Source: Lingula anatina (lineage: Eukaryota; Brachiopoda; Lingulata; Lingulida; Lingulidae). Taken from it: a stretch of DNA of 62,167 nucleotides. Numbering within the stretch: the first letter of the stretch is position 1; every line of letters begins with the position of its first letter. A model generated the notes under the pieces. The model ran no database searches and had not been told where the DNA came from. It saw only the letters and a list, made by a program, of their open reading frames with translations. Location of the stretch: positions 55,846 through 118,012 of the forward strand of contig NW_019775876.1 of NCBI RefSeq assembly GCF_001039355.2. The letters are read 5' to 3'. Below are positions 13,360 to 24,000 of the stretch, piece after piece. Position numbers and translations under genes: made by a program.

Positions 13360-15485
13360 TGAGGGAGAAGTACCCTACCCAACCAACTTAGCCCCTATTT
13401 TCATTCTGTTCGCAGACTGGCCCTTAGTACTCCAACACAAAATTTTACGATGTAGACAAAGAAATTTAAGTCAGTAAGTCGGTAGACACTTCAAGGCCGA
13501 ACAGTGATGCCCTGAATTTCAGAGGTTACAACAGAGACATACTGATAATAGATAGGCGTGTTAACAGTGAACCCCAGAACCCCAGGGTGCGTAATGAGAA
13601 CTGGTTGTGGCTGACTCTTGTTAGGAAAATAGAGCACCAGCTTCTTGTACTTAAAAAACTGCTCTCGTTCTAAATCAATATTACAGTCTGTAGGAGAGAC
13701 TGCGGAATTCAAGACGTAATCAAAAACAACTGTCAGGTTTATATCTGAGTTACGCAACTTAGGGTGTGATATTTTTTTGTTTTTTTTTTTGTTTTTCCGA
13801 CCCAATTTAGAGAGCTATCTTTAAAAGGCAATATCAAGTCTATGGAGTGCTTATAGTACTGTAAAATCCACTGTAAAATCAGACTGGACGAAGGCGAGCA
13901 CATGACAAGCGGTGTATGTAGAATTAGCAATCCTGAAATCAATAGTTTCATGTGGATAAGGGTCCTCGGTGGAGTTGCTCGCGTAATAAAAACAAGTGGT
14001 AGAGGAAAACAATGAAGTGCCAGCGGTGAATGTTCATTATTATTGTTGGAAATGTGGTGATAGAAAAACTGTTTAAGTCACCAAAGCGCTCTTTTTGCCC
14101 TATTTACCTCACCGGGGAATAATTCGTTGGGGAAACGCAGAAAACATTACGACAACAGCGGCAGTGTATTACTTTGATTGTACTTTTTAACGTAATAGGT
14201 GTTAAATGGAAAGTGCTCTGACATCATGGAGGAGAAGCAGTTATGTTACGGTTCTAACTACCGAAGTAATCATTCTGCCAATTGATAGCAATCCGAGGTT
14301 TTGGATCTCCATCCAACACAGTTTTGAGAAAAACAAACAAACAACCAAAAACGTTAGGCCAAGCTACTATGTGAACGCCAATGCAGTGTTATACTGACAC
14401 GAAAATCTAAAACGAAAATTATATCTAAATTGGATAGATTTAAATAGATAAATTTGATAGATAGAATTTAATGGTTTTAAAAATTATTGCATTAGGTTCT
14501 GCTATCTTCTTTTAGTTAAGTAACATCTACTCTGAAGGACGTGAATAATGTATTATATATGTAATATAATACATAACATAACTCTGTTACAGTTCATTCA
14601 TTTTTCTTCCTCTCTGTATTTTTTACTTGAATGAGATTGGTCAGGATATTTTCAACCACCGAGTATTTCGGGTATGACCTGGAGCGGTCGGTTGTTTTAG
14701 AGGATTACAACCTGCGAGTTCATGAGAAAAGATCAAATGCTGAGACGGATTCTTCTAGGCATTGAATATTTTAATGTCACTTCTTCCATATTTCTGTTAT
14801 ATTTTGTTAGCAAAATCCCTTAAAGCCAAGCGCGTCGTCGTAGCTTCCTAGGCGTGAGACTCGGTCACAATATAGATAAACCGTATTGTATTAAACATCA
14901 TAATTTCGAAAGTATTTGCCTTATTGGCATGGGTGGTTTGTCCAAGGAGACTCATTCACTTCAAAACCAGGCGAAACTTCATAAGTAACGCCAGCCCCGT
15001 ATTCATGGCGGTTGAGTGGGATCAATCGAACCACCCTTTGGGACAGGCGAAAGGGCCACTCTGAGCCAAAATGTGATCTAAAAGTTCTATTGTAAAAAGG
15101 CCCACCTCTTCATATAAAGACATCCCTTTGGGATTGCTAGCTAGAGACATGAACGCTGAACGCATGGCAAACAATTCGGAGAAACAACATAGGAATCCAA
15201 CCCAGATCTTTGGTTGCTTCGATCAGAAACAAGATCAACTATATTCAGCTTTAATATATACCGCGACTGCCGCAGTTTCTGCCCTCTCACTACTCAATTA
15301 ATTGAAATGGCATTAACCTGTCACCAAGTAATGGGCGCCTAGGACAACTTGAAATGCCAGAAGTGGCACGCATTTCCTCCTACACATAATATTCAGGACC
15401 GTCACCCGTACACGATTACACAGGCCGAGTACAGGGAATTTATTTCAACCAGACAGTTTTCCTACAATTTTCAGCTTAAGTATGA

Positions 15486-15526
<41 letters not shown>

Positions 15527-17247
15527 CATTTGTGTGTTTGCGTGTCTATGAATGTGTGTGTGTGTTTGTCACAGTGTTTCTGTTTCACTTCCACCCCCAC
15601 GCCCTCTAAATGCATGTGGCTCTCAGCCCACGCGGTCACTTGAAATCGCCATTTTAAAGATTTGTTTTACTATGATCATGATATAAAAATCTGGACACTC
15701 CCAAGTGGTGAGAGGGCTGTGTGGTCAGGATGGCGGTTTTATGCGGTTTTACTCCAAATATTTCTCACTGTCTTTCATGTGTCTTTAACTTTCTTTTGAG
15801 AGTTTCATATTGCAAAGAAGTGATTAGCCTGCACAATGCATAAAGTGGGATGGGAAGTCTGCAATGACTGGCCACCCTTGGTGAAAAGCCAACATCAAGC
15901 GATGGGCACAATGCTCGTCATATTATATAATGTATTCGTAATTGATTTCGCTCGAGAATCTTGCATTGTAATAATACTCAGCAGATTGCCACCAAATGAC
16001 CTATGGGTTGATATTTAACAATGGGGATTCCCGATTTTGTTCACTTTGAATTAACGAGATATGATGGGTGTTATGTTCCAGTTTGATGACTGTATTCTGC
16101 TTGTAATCTGCAGACTATCTGCAACACTATTTGCGATTGAAATTTAAATTGAATGCAACAATATGTTTATTACTGGTGACAAAGTTCCATTGATGCTGTT
16201 GATTTATAATTATATAACCAGATTGAAATTAATGTAGGTTTGAAATTAGATGAAACTCAAAATCAATTGGGACATTCCCGGTGTCAGCCACGCTGCGCAA
16301 TTGCGATTACAGAAAGTTTCATTGACATGCGACTAAAACACATACATTCTTCTTTGGACATTATATGGCATCGTATTAACCACGCTGTGGTGAAATTACA
16401 TTTGTTTGAATAAGGCAGCATTCGCATCCAATGTTGATTCGCGGACTAACAGCTCCGGGAACCAAATATGGCCGATCCACTTGAAAGTTTACCACTTAGT
16501 AACCGCGGGGAATCTATTCAGTGTCTGTTAGGGGATTATAGGCAATCTTTCAAGTGGGTCTGCCATATTTGATCCAGGGATCTCTTAGTCCGCGGATCGA
16601 CTTGGTCTGAATGCGCCCTAAGGCCCTCTTTTTTCACCCCAAGTTGGAGAATCTCCAAGATTAGTATAAACTTTTAAGCTGTCTGATAACGTTAACGGAA
16701 TGCATATGAGGGATAGAGATATCAGTTGATCCCAGTACTTTGATACTTAGGAACACTGTTGTGAGACGGTGGAGGTGTCCTTCAGTATAAACACAGTAAC
16801 ATTTAAGAAAAGACGTAGCCTGCGGATTAAAGAAAAAATATTCCAGTCCATTTTTGGCCACTTTAGATGCCCTGTTGTACGAGTTAATCGGGTTTATTAT
16901 CTTGTCAATGTCACGGCTTTTCTTAGGAGGGGCCTCTCTCTTTGGTATTTGAAAAATGAATTTGACCAGCGTTCGGGTAGTATTTAGGTGGAGCACGTTA
17001 ACTTTATTTGACCTTTAATACCAGTTAATCATGCTGATTATCTTTTCAATGCCATCATATCCTTAGGTGGGATTTCAAAATTGACATGTCCTATTTATCA
17101 GACCAGTTTACTTAAAGGACTTGATGAAGTTGATCAAAAAGAAGAAAGTAAGTCCAATATATATAAAGGGACAGCTGCACCCGTTACTTTTAGAATTAAA
17201 ATTGAAATTACTTTATTTCATTTTTAGAATTGTTCATTTTTTAAAAC

Positions 17248-17324
<77 letters not shown>

Positions 17325-20300
17325 AGTGTGTCGCCCTCTGGCTTTTGGAAGATTTGCAATAGCAGCATAGCATTAATCTACAGTAGATGATAAAAGTGTA
17401 AAATGGAAATAAAACCAAAGCGAGGTTTATAAACGGATACATGTACTAAACACATGCAGCTCATTTGGCACCTTGTAATAACGCATAGCTTTAATATTGG
17501 ATGTACCTATAGTTATCTATTTGTGTTTATTTACTGTACTATTTCTGACTAAAGACAACATTTTCAGAACAGTCTTTGTGGGCATTTTCTTTTTATTAAT
17601 ACACCAGAAGATAAAAGCATTCCTGGATGTGTCATCAAGTGCATAGCGTGAAAGAACACACTAAGATCGCAGAGAGTATCTCGAAAGGTTCGCTATGTTG
17701 CGTACGTGCGCAAGTGTCTCGATTCCATGGCCCCATATCTCGAAATAAAATCGGTTATGGAATCGAGACACTAACGCACGTGCGCAACATAGCGAACCTT
17801 TGGAGATACGGAGCCCTGGGTTTCAAATATAACCCACTCTGCAACTGCCTTCATATCAGCAGACACTTTATTATAAAATCATGAATAATACTCTTGGGGC
17901 ATGCAATCGGTTGATCATACTTTGAAGTCTAAAATGGCACAGAGAAATGCACAGTTATTGCACAGCCTACATAATTGATCGATGCGCATTGTTGGTATAC
18001 GGAAATATAATGACCCATGGTTGGTATAAGGAAATATAATGGTTCATGGTTAGTATAGATAATGTTCCATTTAGAGACTTGAACTGCAATTACCGTTGAT
18101 CAAATGGTAACTAACGATCAGGATATTGTACCGTTCTCCACGCAAATTCCCTGAAATATCGTACATGACAACATAAACCATACGCTAGATTTAGAGATCT
18201 ACAGATTTACCATAAGAGTTCCTAGATTATGACTGTAATAGTGCGTTTAAGTATATTGATTGTAGATCTTGTTATATACTAGAGAACAGTTGAAAAACAA
18301 AGGAATGTGGGGGTGCATGTAGATTCAATGGGTAAGGGCGCGAAAATGTTTAGGCCTATATTTGATAATGTTTTGATGATGATTAATTATTGGCTCTCCA
18401 GACTTAGTTAAAATAAAAACATTCTTCTGATTCAACAGGTGAATCACAATAGATATAGCATACGTAGGACGTATTAGAGTGGATTTGGTGAAGATAGAAC
18501 GCTAAATTAATCTTTTACACTTAGACTGCCTTCAGCTGAATCTGTATATGGGTAAAATTAAAATATGCCATACCCGAGTGAGCATTATCTACTTCCCTAA
18601 GCTAGGAATGTTACATTAAAATACGTCGTAATGTTACATTATAAATCCCAGTTTGTGGTCGTCTAAACCGGCGCTAAAGATCAATGCACACTTCAGTGAT
18701 GGACAAAATATATTGTGCCTTTTCCTGTGATTAGCCTAGCGCAAATTCTCATTTAATCGCTCGTCACTTCGCTGTAAATAATGAAAGGATTGAAACCGTA
18801 GCAGGTGGCTCTTAGGGGATCGTTTTATTGCATTTTTACGCCATGAGACGATTGCGAACACATTGCAACGCGTGGTTGCCGGTAACGACCACTCATAATG
18901 ATTCATAATATAAGTTTTAGGTGCCAGAAATATATATTTATGCAAAATGCTCGTTTGAGTTCAAATGAGACGCAGAGGAGTTATAAATCGGGGTCTTTCC
19001 ATGTTATTATTATTATTTTTATTATTGATAACCGTATTTAAGGAGAACGTTATTGCTAGGCCAATCATCTTAGCAATTAGCTCATCAATCTGTAATGAAG
19101 GCATACATTTAAGAAGTAAACGCGATCTTGGACTCCTAACATGGAAGGGTAATCACTCAAGAAATAATGCACCGGCCGATGCACTGCTATACGTACTTGT
19201 AGGGAAATCATCTAAAATTTCTCTCCGCATGGGCAGACGATGACATAATGGGTTATTTAGGTTCGGGACATTCAGACATTCAGGCATATAATTTGACTGA
19301 ATTCGCAGCACTATTAAATGTCAACTATTCGTCACACCAGTGTCCTTCAACGGAAATTATGTAATCTTTTTCTAAGGAGCACAAAACGTTTGTTGGCGTT
19401 GAGACAGATAAGTGAGGTTGTGGCGTAACGTTTTCAATTTGTCGTCTGCGACCAGCGTAATGAGGATGAAGCGGTTCTGAAAATGATCTTATCTTACGAA
19501 TAGGATAGAATGTTCGACCTCCCAGAAATGAGAAGAAAGAAGGGTATTACATTTTGAATAAAGTTGATACTTGTCGCCCACTTACGCTCCCGTGTGCACT
19601 CATGACAATGAGTAACTGCAAAATGGCATCACATGTTTTAATCAGGAATGTTTTAAATTTTTGTTTCATGTATCATACATGAATTTAAACATTTAAATTT
19701 TACGTTCATATTTACAGTAGCCTTAACATCAAGCAACAAAGATTAGTTACAAAAAAAAAGACAAAAAAAAAAAAAGACAAAATGCTCTGGGAAATGGCGT
19801 TATCAGCAGTAGAAACATTTTCATGGATAACTAATTCAGAAATAATTGAGTCAGTGAGAGACACACGAGTGTGGTTGGGATCCATATACATAAAAGTACC
19901 AAAACACATAATAGACCTAAACCGCATTTGACATCCTCAAACGGATATCATTATCATTTAGCCCCTCGCATGTTTAATTTATCACTAGTGTATTTTCGTT
20001 GTCAATAGGATGTAAACTGACAGGATATAAAAAGACAGAATAAATTAAGCTGGCGATTGGGAAATATTAAGAGGAAATTGTGCAATGCATATATACGATG
20101 GATGAAATAGGAACTATAAATATATGTTGCCTTTAGCAAGAGCGATTTTGCTAATTAATATGTTGTGTGAATAAGAGGAAATGTGCTCATGGCACTGCAA
20201 AAGTTTCCCCAAATTAAGTCTTGTTATTTCTGGTTTTTTAAATTAGAACTCCCAAATGGCACAAGACTGCAGTGAAATTGTAATCGATATAGAAACGAAA

Positions 20301-21017
20301 AGAACTGAGACTTGCTACACTAACATTTATCGAACATGTGCGCTCAAAGGAAAACAAATACTGTACATGCATTCATAAATACATTTCAAGCAAATTTGAC
20401 ATTTTTCATTTTAAATCGTCTGCTGCCGTTATGTTTAACACCAGGCTATAGAGGCAGTGAGGGTGAGTGAGTAAGAAAGAGAGAGAGGGGGGGAGGGGAG
20501 AGAGTGTGTTAACTGTTATTCGAATTCACATTTATAAACTACCAATGGGACTCTATACATGGTCCAGATATATATCCACGTAAGTTCAAAGACTTCAAAC
20601 CATGGGTATGTCGGGGCGTTAAAACGAACGTGAGGTACATCAGCAGAATGAATCACATTGGAGTCGATTCTATAGAGGAGTGCCAGAATTACTTTAACTG
20701 GCAACTTGATATCCTTAGAATGCTGCTGTTCAAGAGGTGGAGTGATACAGTATTACATAATATTACTCTGATGTATCTTCCTATAGGTAAGGAGGGGTGC
20801 CTTCATATACAAGGCAGCAATTTCTGGCATGGAGAAACCTACGGGAGCGGTAGATTAAGATGCGAGATAATGAGAGAAGTAGTCTTCGAAATTAATGATT
20901 AAGCTATGATTATGTGATAATAAATCCATTGTAAGAAAATGCACCATAGAAATGGTGACTATGGACAGTACGAATGGAAATTCATTTTGGAATAAATTAA
21001 CAGACAGATGTAAGAGG

Positions 21018-21052
<35 letters not shown>

Positions 21053-24000
21053 GGTGTGATTATCAAATATTTGTTTGATATATTCAAAAACCTCTGATAA
21101 GGACTACTGGAAGAACAAGACTGGTATTCCAATATACAAAATGATCACCAAAGTCACTATAAAAAGGGAATCTAAGAACCGTAAGTTGTATGTCATTTTC
21201 CTCTTTCTTTCCTGCTGCACCACAGAGCACATTCCGGGACTGGGACGGTTCTGGCGATAGTAAAATTACTTTTAAAGAGTACATGGACGCCATGACCGGC
21301 GCCCCGCCCGAACTACACATGTAAGTGACCAAAGATGTCCCCGCATGATGTATATGTCTTCGTTGTTGATGTCAGTGTAAAAGATGAATGTCAAGCCCGC
21401 TGACGTGGTGAAGTACTCTACAGTGTTGCAAACTTTACGGTACTCTGAAAGGTGGTGATCTGGTTTTCTGCGCTTTTCGTGGTAGGATTACGCCCTGAAG
21501 GAATGGAGTTTAAAAATGAAAAGAGTGCTTAAAAGTTGGCAGCCCTGCAACTGTTGTTGTTTTTATAGATTATAATTATTATTTTTAGCTACTTGGTAGC
21601 TGTTACCGTCTCTGTGGTTGTTGTCGTTGTTGTGTGTTGGTATTTATGTCAAAGAAGTGGTAAGTTCATTGATGTTCTATATGTCGTTGCTTACCATTTT
21701 ATGTCACCCAGTGTATTGTAATAAAACACAAAATGATGTTTTTAAACCCGGTTGTTGTATTTGGTTGGGGTGAATGCCTCACATGAAAGTGAATTTATTG
21801 GTGACACTTCGAACATTCAATCTTCACACATATTTTTCTTGTTTGCTAAATACCAAACGTTAAAAAGTTCTGTAGACTCTGAATACTGTGGCCATGCTTA
21901 TTGTTCACATTTCATAAAATGACTGATTCTAATATGAGAGGCATATTTACTAACGGCGACCATTTTACAGTTTAGTGAAAAAAGACAAACCTTTCAAAGC
22001 AAACTAACACTAGTGACAATCATACATAAAAATTAGAGTAACATTCACAGATAAACAGACTGATGTTTAAGAAGTAAATGTATTTTTTTTATTCACCGTA
22101 TTCACCTGACGTCTAAGAAGAGACGCACATTTAACAGCCAAAACAGCGCCAGTAACAAATACTACTTCACAATCGCACAAAAGAGCGACCAGACCAATAA
22201 ACGTCTATGTTTTGGTTGGATTAATTAAATATTATTATTATTATTGTTATTATTAAAATCTGAATTTATTGATGTGAAATATTTAGTTTTGCAAGGGAGT
22301 GTTAATTCAGCTTGCACATGAACGTACAGTATGTGTGTTAACAGTTACCATAGCGTTTTCTTGAGTCACCAGCTAAAATCAGAAAATCCCGCTCTCCAAG
22401 GTCTCGAAATCTGTCCACTCAACGTGTCAATGGAAAAAAAGACTGTTGGAGGCGTGACCGTAGTGCTGGAGTTGTGTGCGCCTGGTTTTGGCTGGAGACT
22501 GCAGAAACCGCCGCATCCTTGCATGTGTTTCAGCCATAGATGTTGCACGGTGTTTTATGTCTCTCTTCCAGAACTACTTCAGTAATGCCGACATTTCTGG
22601 GGACGGTATAGTTACTTTTGACGAATACATGGTTGCCATGGGGCAGGTGCCTCCGGAGCAGCATAAGTGAGTTACGGTACTGTAGAGCACGCGTGTGGCG
22701 ATGCACGTGCTCATACGAACACGATCTGATCATGTAGTGCATTAATTTTACTCCGTTACTATCCCATAGCTGAACTTTCGATTCTGTTCAGATTCAGATG
22801 TTTTATCGGAACGTTTAGTGTCGACAATGAAAAAGTAAGGTCACTATACTATAACGCATATAAACGTTTTTTTTTTTTACAATTTCATTTTTATTGCGAT
22901 GCAGATATTTTCATTCCGTGGTGCTATTGCACCAGTAAGTCTGTTTGTACTGAAGGTCCTGCTGATGATAGAAAAGTGCATTTTACAAATTCATAGATGA
23001 AATCATAATTCGTCGATGTACAGGCTCATAGCCAGCATTTCAAAGGGGGGGGGGGTTCTTTTTCTGAAAAACTGGACCTTTTACCCTGAAACTTCGAGTA
23101 TCTAGATAAAATTTTATCCAAAGGGGACCATTTCCTGGCAAAAAAGGGAGGGGAATTCCTGGCAAAAGGGAGATTCTTTCGACGGGGGTTTTTGCCCCCC
23201 CTCCCCCCGAACTTCCCTGGCTACGGGCCTGATGATCGTTAGTTGCTTTAACAGATGCTGTATATGCAGTTTTATTAGTAGTTATACATTTTAACATATC
23301 TATACTTTAATCAATGTGAAAGTGATACCTGAGCTGGTGTGAGTCAGTGAGAAGAGAAATGGGAAATGCGGTAGTTGAGATGGTAACAAAGTGGTAACAT
23401 TCATCATTGCGGACGGCTTTTCTCTTTCTAGGGCCGCAACGCTTCGTAAGCTGTTCAATGACTTTGACATCGATAAAAGCGGCTTCATCGACAGTAAAGA
23501 GCTGCAGGCAATCTTCAAAGAGATGGGTTCCGTGTATTCCGAAGATGTTTGTCAACGTCTCATCGATGCGGCCGACAAAGATGGCAGCGCGACCCTGGAC
23601 TACGAAGAGTTCATCAAGAAAGTATTCGGTTATTAAAAATAATGCGGAAAAGACAAAACAAAAAACAAAAAACTGACGTTCGACGTTCGTGTATTTCCGC
23701 CACGAAATCCGGACGAAGCCGAGTTGGTCTTCGCTCTTGTGGGCCAGTCTTTAGCCTTTTGTAAAGAGGTGCACGGAAAGATTGTGTGAACTGGGTGCGA
23801 TTCGGTTTCCTTTGAAACTTTTGGAACTCCGCAGTTGAATGGGATTCCCCTGGCTGGTACACAGAACAGTGCAAAACTCATTTTTAGCAATTTTTGTCGA
23901 CTTGGCGATATTAGTTACATCATGTTAGTTTTCATGCCTCTTCTAATTTTTGCTTATATTGAGCAGAGCAGCATTTGGAGATGTTTGAGANNNNNNNNNN

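Larger units (their letters stand above)
8331..21225 (+). other. Intron 1 of EF-hand gene A (~12.9 kb)
   Basis: Bounded by GTAAAA at 8331 and CACCACAG before 21226. It holds a 159 bp tandem repeat, a terminal-inverted-repeat element (10240-11345), foldback elements (16411-16620, 17677-17808) and several microsatellites. It also holds a 92-codon ORF that looks like a secreted peptide precursor (18965-19243). The ORF at 20630-20902 resembles nothing I know. Confidence 0.65.
23045..23990. repeat. Duplicated contig end, copy 1 (946 bp)
   Basis: Matches 24668-25613 at a constant offset of 1623 bp. The only difference I noticed is A at 23171 against G at 24794. Copy 1 runs exactly into the N gap and copy 2 starts exactly after it, which indicates overlapping contig ends that were not merged. 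Confidence 0.93.

Noticed and set aside
17121-17442. Frames rich in Ile-Tyr repeats on both strands
   Set aside because: These are translations of the (AT)n microsatellite.
20630-20902. 90-codon plus-strand frame in gene A intron 1
   Set aside because: No motif, signal peptide or splice context; the peptide is not recognisable.
23045-23297. Open frames through the G/C-rich interspersed repeat
   Set aside because: They translate a repeat fragment in the intron and disappear at the splice acceptor.
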